A stretch of DNA of 64,000 bases from Humulus lupulus (GCF_963169125.1 NC_084793.1:94693071-94757070), one strand, 5' to 3'; counted from the stretch's first letter, positions 10,446-23,693 are shown. The notes: generated by a model from the letters alone, not told the origin. Translations and numbers: made by a program.

Positions 10446-12883
10446 TGTAACGACCCAAAATTACCAATAAGGCTTAAGGACCTTGATTAGTGTGCCGGGA
10501 GGGCATAGTTGGTATTTATGTGAAAAATGCATGATTATGTGGCATGCATGATTATATGATTATATGGATATGATTAAATGCATGTTTATGAGTATTAGAT
10601 ATGCATGTGGGCCCTGTTTAGCTTGTAAGGGCATATTTGTAATTTTGGCCTGTTGAGGGCATAAATGTAATTATATATGATAAATTGTTGAGACCATATT
10701 ATTATGTAGACATATTTGCAGCATATGGCTTGAGACGGTCCTAGTGAGCGGATTGGTGAAATAGTCACGGTGGGGATTTATACCCGGCTCGGGGGAGCCT
10801 AGGGGTATTTTCGAGAATTTAGAAAATATATCAGGGATTATTAGACATTTGGGTAAATAATTGGTGATTAACTAGATGATGGGATTTAATTGATGGATAT
10901 TAGGAACACTTGAGGAATTAGCGGGAACTGGGAGAAATGACCATTTTACCCCTAAGGTCAACTTGAGGGCTAGTTATTCAAGAAGGGCACTATGGTCTTT
11001 TTTCTAGGAACTAAGGGATATGCTCAGCCATATACTAGAAAGAACTGGAACCTAGAGAGATATTCAGAACTCTCGCTCTTTCTTCCTCACGATTTGCTCT
11101 CTCCCTCTATACTTTGAAGCTAAAGTGAAGGGGTTGCTGAATTTTGGCTAGGAGCTAGGAACTAAGTTGGTTCTAGGCTGGGTTAAGCTGAGGAAAAGCA
11201 AGGTTAAGACAGCCAAAGGATTTCTGAGAAGTTAGGGTCATCAAATTCAGGTAAAACTCTTGCTCCCCGCCTTTGAATTTACTAGATAGGACTAAATGAT
11301 TTTAAGCCATGAACATGTGTTTCACTTATAGAATTTGAGTTGAATTGGATTGGGTTTTTGAGTGATGAACTCTGGTTGAAGTTGGATAATGATTAAGGTG
11401 TAATAGCTAGAGTTTTGGTGATTAGGAATATGGAATTTAATCTTGAAATCCGTAGTTGGTTTAGTGTTGAGTTGAGGGGGAAAATTCTAGGCTTAAGTGG
11501 GTGTTCTTGGTTGGGAAGGAGGAGGAAAAACCCAGAATTTTCTAGGTCGAAGGAGGTGTGCCGCGACCTAGGCAAGGGGGCGCCGCGGCATGTGTGGCCA
11601 TTCTTGCCTGGGGTGCTCTCTGACTTGAGGGCGCACCGCGACTTGCCTGGCCAAGTCGCAACCCGCCTCCCCTTTGGCTTGGGGGCTTGCTCTCTGACTT
11701 GGGGCAAGTTGCGACTTGCTGAGCCAAGTCGTGACCCACCTGGGTAGTTTGGTCTTGGAAGTAATTCAAGTGTTTTCAGGACTCGGGGTTCAAACCTAGG
11801 GGCTCGGGACAATTTCTATTACCCAGTTTAGTAGAAATTGAGGTCCCAGAAGCTACTTTTGTTTCCTAGGTATTTTATTGTGATTGGAAGTTGATGGATA
11901 TTAATGGACTCGTAACTAGGTTTATCGCCAAGGCTCGAGGCTAAGGACCGTGCTCGAAATCAGTTCACCTTCTCTGCTCAAAATCAAAGGTAAGAAAACT
12001 GCACCTGGTTATGTGGCTATGTTGGGACTAAGAGTTCCCTATACTTGTATGCAATGTTGTATGATGATCTTATGCCATGTGAGCATGAGATAAATGACCT
12101 AACAGTGCCGGAATTATATTGGCGCACAGGACGCGGCTCGGCCACTGGTAGCTGAGGATAATTAAATAATCACTGAGAATGGCCTAAGCGAGCCAGAGTC
12201 AGTGGGGTAAATGCTGGACTCGGCCTAAGTGAGCCGGAGACAGTGAGTTAAACAGAGGTTGCGGCCTAAGGGCGTCGACCCTGAATATTGTATGATATGT
12301 TTACTATTGTTAATCTGTTGATTATGGCATGTTGTATACCTGGTTAAAAGACTGTTGATTTGTCAATTATTATCGCTGGTTATGTGAATGTTGTGGACTA
12401 CTGAATATCTTGTTATGCTTTGTGAATTATTTGGTTATCGATATTGATTGTGCTATGATGTCATAGTTTTCGTGCTGGGCCTCGACTCATGGGTGCTACG
12501 TGGTGCAGGTAAAGGCAAGGGTAAGATGAATCAACCATGGGTTGGAGAGCTCTAGGGGCGAGGTGTACATTGTCTGCTGCTCGACTGCCAAGATTGAGGG
12601 ATTGTGCATGGACAGAAACCTAAAATGTGTATTTTGCCATTAGAGTGGCTTTGTTTATTTATAACACTTGGAAATTTTGTAAATATGTCTTCTAAACCAT
12701 GTTTTGGGATCCCATGTACTAAACATCTTATTTTAATGAAAATTATTTGTTTATGACCAAAATATTTTAAACCTAACTTGTTTATGACTTTAGATTCACA
12801 TTTTTACTTAAATGACTTGGTTAGCAAGTCTTGCACTATTTTAAACACATAGTGTAACAGTCTTGGTTATCCAAGGCATTACA
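10446..12883 (+). repeat. Solo LTR, Tekay/Del-type chromovirus
   Basis: Starts TGTAACGACCC, ends GGCATTACA, 2438 bp, with the 5-bp duplication TACAA on both sides (10441-10445 and 12884-12888) and no internal region: the product of LTR-LTR recombination. It matches the minus-oriented Tekay-type LTRs in this window in layout and opening words, but is in plus orientation. A GC-rich patch at about 11560-11745 holds two roughly 76-bp tandem units built on GCGACTTG/CAAGTCGC. It splits the 5' UTR of the Tat antisense gene. Confidence 0.9.
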
Positions 12884-13780
12884 TACAACCTCGATCAAGA
12901 ACCAATCTATAAGTAAGTCTTTACTCTGGTTTAAATTTCTTTTTTACTCGTTTTTTTTCAAGTTTATGAAATTTTCTAGTGTGTCTTGCCTTATTTTGGT
13001 TCTATACGGATTCAGTTTGGGTTATACTAGGCCAAAATGAATATGACTAGAAACAATTAAATTACGTGCATAGAAAGAGGTCATTTTTATGGGTTTTCTG
13101 GGTTTATAACTTAAATGTACGTGTCTTTTGGTCTGGAAGGTGAAGGTTTTAGGCTCTAATCCAGTTAGCTTAAGGGACATGATACTTGGGTGGTTTTGCA
13201 TTAAACCGCTTTAGGTCGGGTAGTAAAGCCTTAACCCGTAGATAATTTAGGTCGAGTAGTAAAGCCTTAGAATTTCAGGTCGCCATTTCTTTCGTTATTA
13301 GAACTAGATTACATCCCTAGGTTGCCTCTAATAAGTCATTTTGTCATCAGGAGAACTAAAACAATTGTCATGGCCTTTCAAAAGAAAAAGATCATGGCAG
13401 GCTTCTCTTCTTGAGGCAAGGATAAGTAAGTTGCTCCTGAGACCCCTATCCCCCACTTTGGTCCAGTGGTGGAGGAGGAGATCGAGGTAGGACCTGATAG
13501 TTTCTTCGAGGCTGAGTGAATAGTATCTTGAATTACTTCTCAAACAAAGGTAAATTAAATAATGCTAAGTCACATGATAGAGATGAACCCCAACTTCTAC
13601 ACTCGACCTCCGTTTGAGGGTGAGCGGAGCTGTGCCCCGTTGGAGGACGACTTCGGGGCCTGGTGTGATGAACACCTTAAGGCATGTGCCTTCCTCCCAC
13701 TTGATTAGTACTTCACGGACTTCCTAAACTATGTGAAGTTCGCCCCATTCTAGCTCCCGCCAAATTTATTTTGCATTCAT

Positions 13781-16204
13781 TTGTGCAGACTACATTCAAA
13801 CTTCCAAATTCTGCCAAAACAGACGTCCTCAAAGAAGCTGGAAAAAATGGAGAAACTAGAAAAGCCGCCATTAGACTACTGGGAGTATTACAAACCTATA
13901 GATTGGAAAACTTTTGTTGCGAAAAGACTAACCCCATATTGGGAAGAGATGAGGGAAAAAAACAAGATGCCCGGGCTCAGAACAAGTATCCACATCACTG
14001 AGGGTGTGGTGGTTATACATTGGTAGAGCAACAAATGGAACAAGAATTGGGTCATGAGTTGACCGAATATGACAGATCTGAGATGTGGACACGGGCACGG
14101 ATGAACAAGAAATGCGAAGTTATTGATAAAGAAGCTCGAGATGTGGTAAAGAGGATTGTAAATTTTCTTCATTTTTTTAAATAATTTTAATGATTAATGT
14201 GTGTGTTAAATTCTAATTGATTTGCTAAGTATGTATATAGGCGAAATACAGGCAAAAAGTAGTAGATGGCGAGTTGGTGGAGGAAGGTACAAACGATATA
14301 CTAACTATGACATTAGGCACTCCAAAGCATGGGGGACATGTTAGGGGGATTGGTGCACATGTTGATCCCTGTACATTTTTTCATGTCCCACCGCCAAAAA
14401 GATTCAATGAAAAACAAAAAGGTGTGGAAGATGTTCATTATAAAGACCTTGAAGAGAAATGGCGTCAATCTGAAGAAATGGCACGTCAACAAGAGAAAAA
14501 GTTAAAGCAGTTGATGGCGCATTTTTGCATCTTAACAGAGTGGTGCATTTGGATCATCAAATGCATATGGTTCGGGTGTAGGAGGAGCCTCAAACACACC
14601 ACACGCACCATATGCCCCTCCACCACCGACACAGACACCATATGCTCCTCCACCACCGACATGGACATCATATGCTCACAGACCACACTCACAGGTACCA
14701 TATGATCCTCCACCACCGACACAGGCACCATGTGCTCCCCCACCACCATAGTTAAATTTTCTTGATGAGGTAATAGTTTCTTATTAATTCATTATTGCAT
14801 ATATTTGATAAAGTAAAAATAAACTAGTTTATCGAAAAATCTAATAGATTAATTGTAATGTAACAGATTAATTGTAAGTTGTGTCTTGGTTCGACACAAG
14901 ATATAGTTGCAGAGGAAAAACTTTAAAGTACTTGTTGCACAGAAATACATAGCATTCAACTGCCTCCTGGAAATTATCGTGTGAGAGTTGAGGTAGCCAT
15001 TCAAGAGAACACTAGTTTACCGCATCTGCTTACAATGGAAGGTTATACATTGGTTGGACAAGCAGTCAGGTCAATGTTGAATGGCCACAGCATTGGGTCC
15101 TTACTAATTAACAAATGAAAGAGCCATTTGCACCCTCTACTCAACAACCAAGACAATCAAAGAAAAGAATAAAGTCATTGACACAGGAGCCTACATAAGT
15201 GCCTATGACAAGAATGTTGAAGTGTTTGGTGAAGTTTATTAATAAATGGAAATCTGACTGCGTGGTAGAAATTCCAATTGTAGAAAGGGTATTTGGATTC
15301 CAAAATATCACTCAGTTAGGGAAAGATGATATCCTCCACTTTTTCCACCATGAGATGATCAGACAGACTGAGCTAGCATTATATATGAGGTACAATGATG
15401 TTTATAATCTTTTAGTTTATTTAGTGTAACTTGAAACTTAATAGTTTATTGACTATTTTAATTAGAAGTAGCTTGCTCGATGATTTAGTGCAAGTGAAGG
15501 GATTGAACCACATGTACACTTTCATGCATCCCACTTTAGTGTCCACTAATGCAGGAACCAATTAAGCACGTGCTAAAAATCTCTTCGATCGTTTTCTACA
15601 GATGGAGCTAGAGACACAGTTTCTAATTTGTCCTTTGAACAACAAGTAAGTCAACTTAATTTTATATTCATATATTTTGTTTATTGATAAATATCTTACA
15701 CAAGTTTTTTTGGTTGTAGCTATCATTGGATGTTAGTATTAATTCAACCACACAGTCATTTGGTAGCTTTTTTGGATCCTGTAAACTCACATTTTCGTCC
15801 AAAAATCAAGGAGATAATTATCATGTAAGTTATACATATTACTTAATTAGTTTATGATTTCATTTCAAACTCATATCCAGGTAAATATTAATATTTTGTG
15901 CAGGACATTGGATCAATATGATACACACCGAAGACAAAAAGAATCTATCAATCTAAAAGTTTGTATTCCTAAGGTAAGTAAATTATATTACTTATCGTAT
16001 TAAAGTTTTTGATATATTTTTATTATAATAACTTGCTAAATATAATATTTAAATTTGGATAACTATGTTGTAATAGTGTCGAAACCAAATTGGGCCAACC
16101 GATTGTGGTTTTTACATTGTGAAGTTTGCTAGAGAGTTGATTTCACAGCCTAGACCAAAGACTTACTTGAAAAATGAGATGTTGTTTTACCTTTTAATTT
16201 TAAT
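13781..16204 (+). pseudogene. CACTA-borne ULP1-type cysteine protease gene
   Basis: Exon 1 (about 13840-14155) reads a Transposase_24/Ptta-like segment (AKRLTPYWEEMREKNK; then a frame change to WTRARMNKKCEVIDKEA). After a short intron, 14241 onward reads KYRQKVVDGE and LGTPKHGGHVRGIG, then a Lys/Glu-rich coil, then a proline repeat (PYAPPPPTQT units, 14600-14750). 14872-15120 resembles DUF8039 (IQLPPGNYRVRVEVA). The C-terminal ULP1 peptidase spans several exons: His in YHWMLVLI (15720), Asp in FLDPVN, and Gln and Cys in QIGPTDCGFYIV (Cys 16104-16106). SUMO-type proteases captured by plant CACTA elements are known. At least two stops and several shifts make it a pseudogene, though the catalytic motif is preserved. 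Confidence 0.75.
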
Positions 16205-16721
16205 TTAAACTATCGCTCATGATTTTATTTGGATGATTTCTAACTTATTATTTTAAATATTTTCTAATTAGTTTACGAATACGGCACCATATTCGGCTCA
16301 CGAAATCAACAAGATCAGGATGAGTGGATTGAATTAATTATGGCGTATCTCAGATAGCAAATGAGCAAGTTGGTGAGGAAATTTTAGTTTAAGTAGGTTT
16401 AATACTTAGAAATTTAGAACACAAGAGTACCTATTTACATAGATTAACTTTGAAATATGAACTACTTTTGTAGATTTGATCACAAATGTTAACTTTAGAT
16501 AAATGTTCAAAAAAATTATACTAATGTTTTTCTATTTATGTTGTTGTTTTTCTATTTCTGTCGTTGTTTTTCAATTTCTGCTACTGTTTTTCTGTTTCTG
16601 CTGCTGTTTTTTTTTTTATCAAAATGGGCCAGGGAAATTGGCATAAACATTTTCAATTTCCCTAGTTAATACTTTATCTAACAGTTCCCAACTGACACAA
16701 AAAAAAACTCATTTTTAACAT

Positions 16722-16854
16722 TTGTGGCAGTTCCTCACTAACGCAAATGACAGCCTGGTTTGCGTCATGGGGTTTCACGTCACATATAAAACTGACGCAA
16801 AAACTCAATTGTGGCAGTTAGAAACTGATGCAAATGACTTTTTTTGTAGTAGTG
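16722..16854. repeat. CACTA right terminal and subterminal repeats
   Basis: GTGGCAGTT occurs twice, with ACTGACGCAAA/CTGATGCAAA variants and CACTAACGCAAATGAC between, ending in the terminal repeat. Such clusters are the binding sites of the element's own DNA-binding protein in En/Spm. Confidence 0.75.
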
Positions 16855-18583
16855 TCAATACAATACTCTGGGAAACGCTCCTGGCGAGGAGAAGGAGTTC
16901 AGGGTGGTGGTGAATGACACCACCATGGTGGCCTGCAAGTTGAACAGAGAAGACCAGACACTAGCCATCAAGCCTCGAGGTCTTCCCAAGAGGCTTCTCC
17001 AGTCGTTGAGGAGATCGAGGAAGAGGAGGAGGTCAGACCATTGGTGCGTAAAAGAAAGATTGCTGAAGGCGGGTAGGATTCTGACCAAGGTCGTGCCGAA
17101 TCGGGGGTAGCAACCAACACCTCCAGCCAAGGTAATAAAGATAGGGAAATAAACTGAATTGCTACCAGTTTTGCACTAATCCGATTCAATCCGAGGCAAC
17201 TTGTGAGCAGACATCCTGAAGACCTGGATCTGGATGTAACCTTACATTAGTGCGTTGAAAAATTAGTCGTTCTCCATGATTTTGCCTACCCTAAATATAC
17301 CATAGTAATAGATAACAATTTACATTTCAGGTCAACCATTTTTTAATAGTATCGTACAAACCTCTTGTCATGGTGTTCCTTGTGTCATGGTTCCTTTACC
17401 CTGGGTATTAGGCAGGCCAAATATGAGCCTAGTTTGGATGAGGAACCTGAACCTAGTAGCTCCCGTGAAATAGTAATGTTAGAATCTCCCCCTCCCCCAA
17501 TAATCCAAGAGTAAGAGGTTATGTCTATTCCGGTCCATAATCCATATCTAATCGTAGTAGTTTGCTCGTCTAGTTTTGAGGGTAGGGTTCTTGTTTTGTT
17601 GCTTACATAGTTATAATTATAGAAATTTGTTCTAACTTTTATGGTCATCCTGATAAAAGAAGATATGAACCTCAAGAACATCATCGGCATCAGCCATGTC
17701 GTCAAGAGGCTAAGGATTTTGAAGAAAACTACATCTGGAACTGGAGTTGCTGTTGGTTCTCCATCCAAGACCTATGGGACTAGTTCCACCCAGAATCAGC
17801 TCCAGCACTCCATGGTTACGACCCAAGAGGCCCCTCCCGCAACTCCTCTTGATCCTTCGTATATCCCATAGGTTGTCCAAGCCGCAGCCCCAACTACCGT
17901 GATCTCTGCGTGGTTCACTCTAGGAGATCATGAGCCTTATGAAAAAGCAGGCAAACCTGGTTAGCACCAAAGAGTTGCAAGCAATAGAGGTGAGGGCCTT
18001 AGCAATTGTCCTCGACCCTGCATTGAGGATGACTCTGACCGTAAGTCTTATCCTTATCCTCTTTCTTTAGTTCCATGTTCTCACAAACTGACCTCTCATT
18101 AATCATTGGTTGCAGTCTTGCATGGCCTAGATCCGAGGTATTGCTCGGATCTGAGCTAAGGTTGAAACCTCCCAAAACAACAAATTTAATTTTAAGGCGC
18201 AAGCTTTGGAGGTGATCCTTAAGCTGAAGATTTTAGAGGTTGAGGAAAAGTCCTTGTCCAAGGACAAGGCATGTGTTGTTCGAATTGAGGAGCTTGAGCT
18301 TCAGGTGAAGGGCCACAGGGCCCAGATTGAAAGCTCATTGGAGGAGATGTTCTATCAATTTTGGGAGTAAAATCAGGATGGGGACTTTTCATTCCTTGAT
18401 GTTGAAGTATTGGAGCGCTGCCTCGCCAAGTTTCAGGACCAGTTGGCAAAGGAGCCTGTAGAGACAATGGAGACGACTTATAGGGTCGGAGGTGATGGGG
18501 GAGAGAAGAGGTGTCATCCCATGAGAAAATGGTCGGAGCTCAGGGATGAAAGGACATCCATATGTCTTATTTTTTATTGTTAA

Positions 18584-19245
18584 GGGTATTGCAAACCCTT
18601 GTAAGGAGGACTTTTAGGCCGAGCCAATATACACATATTTTCCTTATATATGTTGATTGAAATTTTTTTATATATATGTTCAATCTTTCTACTCCCCGTT
18701 TCTATTGATAATTATTGTGTTTATAAACGTTTGAAGCTTTTATACACTTGCATAGTTGTAGAGAGTACTTTTTTTATCAAGACATGTGTATGGTAGCTTG
18801 ACCAGTTAATTTCTAGTCATTGACCTGGTTATATCCATGAGTTTTGGTCGGCTATTTGTACAGACCTATTAGGATTCAAACCTCGGACCTGGTTTGGCTC
18901 CAAGATTTTTGTGCCTAGTTAAATTCTAGGATTTTTGTTTTTTTTTGCTTTGAATTTTCTTAACTCAGTTCGTATTCAGAATTTCTTTGAAAACTCGAGC
19001 TTTAAAAAGCCTAGGCTTTCCAAATTTCAAAATTCTAAGTTGCAAAATTTTATCTTAAGTTTGCATAATATTTCAAAGACTATCGAGGGTTATATTCTCC
19101 CCAAGCGATCAGAATTTATAAATATTCTAGATCGCTTTTACATAATCAACATGTGCTAAATAACAAGGAAAAATTGAAATTTTTTGGTGCCATGTTTAAA
19201 TTACACAACAACCTTATACTATTCAAATTCAAACAATAGAAAACA
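18584..19245. other. Tat spacer between aORF end and integrase side
   Basis: AT-rich DNA downstream of the aORF coiled coil; no gene seen. It ends at the LTR of the inserted Tekay element A. Confidence 0.6.
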
Positions 19246-21553
19246 TGTAATGCCCTGGTTACAACAGAACAGTTACAGTGAACCAGAAATTTGACCCGCT
19301 ACCTGAGTCCTTTGGTTAAAAACGTGCTCTAAATGTGATTAATAGGTTAAGGTGGAAAACCAATAAAAAGAAAGGATATTTTATATTATAAATTGCTCTG
19401 CAGAGCTAATCAAAACATTTACAAGTTGTTCTCAGTACAAAAGGGTCATTACTGTTTCAAATTTGCAATCCCGCCGACCTAAGCGGCAAAATAGGGTAAG
19501 CCCCCTAGTTCCTCTGAGAACTCCGTGGTCGTGGTGGTCAAGCGGCCGCATATGTACACATCACCACCTAAGCTCTCCACTCAAAGCTGGGTGAGCTTTT
19601 CTTTCCCTTTACCTGCACCATATAGCACCCATGAGCCAAGGCCCAGCAAGAAAAACACAATATAGCATGATCTAATATCAACAATGATCATAATAATCAT
19701 TCAGGACTATCAGTCCAAAACAGATAGGTGACAGTCGCAAAAGTCACTAAAGTGGGTACAACCCCCTCTAGCCATGTGACGATAGGGTCACCAGGGCTTG
19801 ACAGCTAAGTAAACCTTTCATAAGTTTGAACATGATAGGTGTATGGAGAATAGTCACCAACATAACCTTCCTCATGACCATAGAGTCATAACCCTGGAAC
19901 ATCGTTCCCTAGCCATGTGACAACAGTCACCGGGACCTTATGCCCTAGCTCTGAGTAACTAGTCTTAGACTAGCCAAGCGCTTATAAGTTTCATCGACCT
20001 TAGGGTCAGTCCAGCATTAATTCCTTAGAACCATTCATTGCCGATATCGATTAGATCTAATCTTCATTTGGCCTTGCGTTCATGACCCTATGCCATTTCT
20101 GACTCTTAGGTCAGTATCCCTAACTAGTGAGTACATATACAAGTATACAACATTCGCTAGCATATAATATGCAATCCATGTCCACATTTATCAACCAACA
20201 TGCCTCCATAACAATCATGCATGTCATATACATATACAAGGTGCAATTGTATTCATACACTGTTTTTCTTACCTCAGATTCGAGCTAGAATGATAAAAAG
20301 AACGACCCTTGAGAACGATCAACCTTTAGTCCTTTAGCGATCACCTAATCATAACCAAACATGGGACATAATTAATAATAATGATCAACATAGGTTTCCA
20401 AACCAATATCTAGCCTCCGGGAGATCAATCCAAACTAATCCAAGTAGTAGAAACACTCCCGAGGCCTATAACTAAGTTCCCGAGGTCTAAACATGCAAAC
20501 GGGGTGAAAACTGGGCAAGGGCTGTGGCCCTAGCACCTTGGGCCGCGGCCCCCAAAACTTCCTGAAGCAAGGGCTGCGACGCCCTTCATCAAGGGCCGCG
20601 GCGCCCAGCAGGTACCACACTCTCACCTGCTTCTTCAAAGCAGGGCCGCGGCACTTCCAAGAACAGGGTCGCGGCCCCCAACTCTAGGCCATTCCCAAAT
20701 GTGTTTTTAACACTCCAAAGCCTCCCAAATCATACCTAAACATTCCCCAATCATCAAAACAAAGTTCCCAAGATTCCCAATACTCCAAAACCCTCAAAAC
20801 CCAAGGTTCGAACGAACTGAAAACTCAACAATTTACAAAATCTAATTCAAAGCTTAGAAACTCAAAAAACTCAAAACTTAAACTTCGATTACCTTCGATT
20901 GGGTTGTTTTACATAAAATCCTTTATTTAAGAAGCTTCTAATCTTTCCTAGGATCGCTATGCCTCGATCCTCGCTTGATTCTGACTCCTAGAACTCGAGA
21001 TTTCTTCGAAAAGGCTCAAACGGTAAAACGAACTAACGAAAGGGAGAACGAGAGGTTTTCTAACGTACGTTCTATCTGATAAGCTACTTCATGCTTAAGT
21101 AACCTCAAATAAAACCTAGTGCTTGGGGTCCCGAAAACACCCCCGAGCACATTATAGTCAAACCTCCAAAATTTCCTCCTGATCTCAAATATTCCCAATT
21201 TATCATCAAATAAACATTCCTATTACCCCAAAATTGAGCCCGTTATGACAAAACCGCTAATCCATTATATATGACTGTCTCATGCCGAATAGCTCGAATA
21301 TATCTCCATAATAATGGAATCTCATTCACAAATCACAATACGCACCCAAATATACAATTATGCCCTAAACGGCCAAATTACCAAAACATCATAATATTCA
21401 AATGTGGACCCACATGCACGCATATAACATCATATCATAATATAATTCACATATACATGCATATTATCATTTAATGGCTTAATTAAACAAGTATGGCCCT
21501 CCTGGCCTACTAATCCCGCCATTAAACCATACCGGAGAATTCGGGGCATTACA
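19246..21553 (-). repeat. 3' LTR of Tekay A
   Basis: 2308 bp; on the sense strand TGTAATGCCCCGAATTC...GGGCATTACA. A GC-rich patch at 20513-20690 repeats GGGCCGCGGC. The polypurine tract AAGGAGGGGATAGT (sense) abuts it at 21554-21567. Confidence 0.85.
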
Positions 21554-21589
21554 ACTATCCCCTCCTTACAGAAATTTCGTCCTCGAATT

Positions 21590-23693
21590 TTACCTGAACA
21601 GCTCGGGATACTGATTCTGCATGTCCGATTCCAGCTCCCAGGTCGCTTCCTCGACCTTGCTGTTCCTCCACAGTACCTTAACCAAAGGTATCGTCTTATT
21701 TCTGAAGACCTTATCCTTTCTGTCAAGTATCTGGACCGGTTGTTCCTCATAGGAGAGATCTGCCTCAAGCTCCAGATATTCATAGCTCAAAATATGATTA
21801 ACATCAGGCACATACCTCCGAAGAGCTGAAACATGAAATACATTATGCACGGCCGATAATGCCGGAGGCAAAGCCAACCTGTAAGCCACTTGACCAATCC
21901 TCTCCAGGATCTCAAATGGACCTACATATCTGGGGCTCAGCTTTCCCTTCTTCCCAAACCTTCTCACCCCTTTCCATGGTGAGACTCTAAGGAAGACATA
22001 GTCTCCTACCTGGAACTCCACGTTCCTGTATTTGGGATCTGCATAGCTCTTCTGTCTACCTGAGAAGTAAGCATTTTAGCTCTAATCTTCTCAATGGCCT
22101 CACTGGTCCTCTGAACTGCCTCAGGACCTAAGTATCTCCTTTCACCGGTCTCATCCCAATGAATGGGAGATCTACACTTCCTACCATACATCATCTCATA
22201 AGGTGCAACTCCAATGGTAGACTGATAACTGTTATTGTAGGAGAACTCTATCAAAGGCAGATACTTACTCCAAGATCCACCAAAGTCCAGCACACATGCT
22301 CGCAGCATGTCTTCCATTATCTGGATCGTCCTCTCAGATTGCCCATCTGTCTAAGGATGATAAGCAGTACTGAACTTCAACTGTGTCCCCATGGATTTCT
22401 GCAAACTTCCCTAGAACTTGGAAGTAAAAGTAGGGTCCCGATCTGACATGATCGACCTAGGCGCTCCATGGAGGCGCACGATCTCTCTCACATAGAGATA
22501 TGCATACTGGTCAACTGTATAAGTAGTCCTCACTGGCAGAAAGTCAGCTGACTTGGTGTAGCGATCCACTATCACCCAAATGGAATCATGCTGACCAACA
22601 GTCCTGGGTAAGCCCACAACAAAATCCATTGTGATGTCTTCCCACTTCCACTCTGGGATATCCAGAGGCTGCAATACACCTGCCGGCCTCTGATGCTCAG
22701 CCTTAACCTGTTGACATGTCAAGCACTTAGCCACATACTCTACTACATCTCTCTTCATCCCCAACCACCGATACAACGATCTCACATCCTAATACATCTT
22801 CGTGGTGCCTGGATGCAAAGAGTAAGGTGTAGTATGAGATTCATCCAAAATTTCTCGTCTCAAAGCAGTGTCTAACGGAACACATATCCGCCCCTTGTAT
22901 CTCAACAAGCCCATCTCAGACACTGTATAATCTTTAGATGCTCCAGCCAAAACATCCTCTCTGATCTTGATCAGCTGTGGATCTCTCAACTGACCCTCCT
23001 TAATTCTTTCCAACAGGGTAGACTATAGCATAATATTAGCCAATTGGCCCACCAGCAACTCTATACCAGCTCTGGTCATATCATCTGCTAACTCTCTGGC
23101 TATCAGCCGCATACCATAAATTTGTCCCGGACCCTTCCGGCTTAAAGCATCAACTACCACGTTGGCCTTTCCTGGATGATACAGAATCTCACAGTCATAA
23201 TCCTTTACTAAATCTAGCCAACGCCTTTGCCTCATATTCAAGTATTTCTGGGTGAAGAAGTATTTCAGGCTCTTGTGGTCTGTATAGATCTCACACTTCT
23301 CTCCATAGAGATAATGCCTCCATATCTTCAAAGCAAAGACCACAGCTGCTAACTCTAAATCATGAGTAGGATATCTCTTTTCATACTCCTTCAATTGACG
23401 AGAAGCATAGGAAATCACCTTCTCTGACTGCATCAGAACACAGCCCAAACCCTGATGAGAAGCATCACAATAAATCACAAACTTCTCCTGATCTGTCGGA
23501 AGACTCAGAATCGGAGCTGTAATCAACCACTGCTTCAGTTCCTGGAAGCTGTTCTCACACTTATCTGACCACACAAATTTCTGGCTCTTGCGTGTCAGTT
23601 CAGTCAATGCAGTAACAATCTTTCAGAACCCTTCCACGAAATGCCTATAATAACTTGCCAATCTAAGGAAACTTCTAACCTCAGAAGCAAGGA
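21590..23693 (-). pseudogene. Tekay A pol fragment: RNase H, integrase, chromodomain
   Basis: Read leftwards: RT end (EVRSFLRLASYYRHFVEG, about 23690-23630); RNase H (23607-23030, with [12 protein letters not shown] and [11 protein letters not shown]); integrase zinc finger with His at HTTPYSLHPG (about 22830) and the CLTC pair (about 22720); integrase core (IVDRYTK, SDRDPTF), then NNSYQSTIGVAPYE; GPY/F region and C-terminal chromodomain, ending PELFR with TAA at 21590. Stops occur near 22786 and 22354, and a frameshift near 22015. A C-terminal chromodomain and a long LTR define the chromovirus branch. Confidence 0.85.

Larger units (their letters stand above)
13765..16854 (+). mobile_element. 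CACTA (En/Spm) element, left end missing
   Basis: The right end is clear: the last 15 bp are TTTTTTGTAGTAGTG, i.e. CACTACTACAAAAAA on the other strand, the standard CACTA terminus. It is preceded by subterminal repeats (GTGGCAGTT and ACTGACGCAAA variants, about 16722-16845). No matching left terminus exists near 13765, so the left end and some host aORF sequence were lost together. The 13765 boundary is placed only where aORF reading stops and is approximate. The gene inside is described separately. Confidence 0.75.
13370..18583 (+). pseudogene. Tat antisense extra ORF (aORF), broken and split by a CACTA
   Basis: Opposite-strand gene in the Tat 3' region. A plausible 5'-UTR intron runs from GTAAGT at 12913 to a TTTGTCATCAG acceptor at 13350, and the first ATG follows at 13370. 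From there one frame, with about seven stops but no shift, reads a plant-mobile-domain-like segment (FYTRPPFEGERSC, then FTDFLNYVKFAP) to about 13764, where the CACTA interrupts it. It resumes after 16854 with acidic stretches (EEIEEEEE), a segment at 17930-18030 (STKELQAIEVRALA) and a C-terminal coiled coil at about 18180-18400, ending near 18583, but with several frameshifts. Extra ORFs of this kind are known in Tat elements; function unknown. About 100 codons between the two halves seem to be missing. Confidence 0.65.
19246..23693 (-). mobile_element. Tekay/Del chromovirus A, 5'-truncated
   Basis: The 3' LTR (19246-21553) and polypurine tract are present, followed rightwards by chromodomain, integrase, RNase H and the end of RT. 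At 23693 the element stops in RT and runs straight into the Tat integrase C-terminus. The 5' LTR, gag, protease and most of RT are deleted; no right-hand target duplication remains. A deletion after insertion is the simplest explanation. Confidence 0.85.

Noticed and set aside
11393..11812. Open frames of 110-139 codons on both strands
   Set aside because: Low-complexity, GC-rich patch of the solo LTR; no domain or codon pattern.
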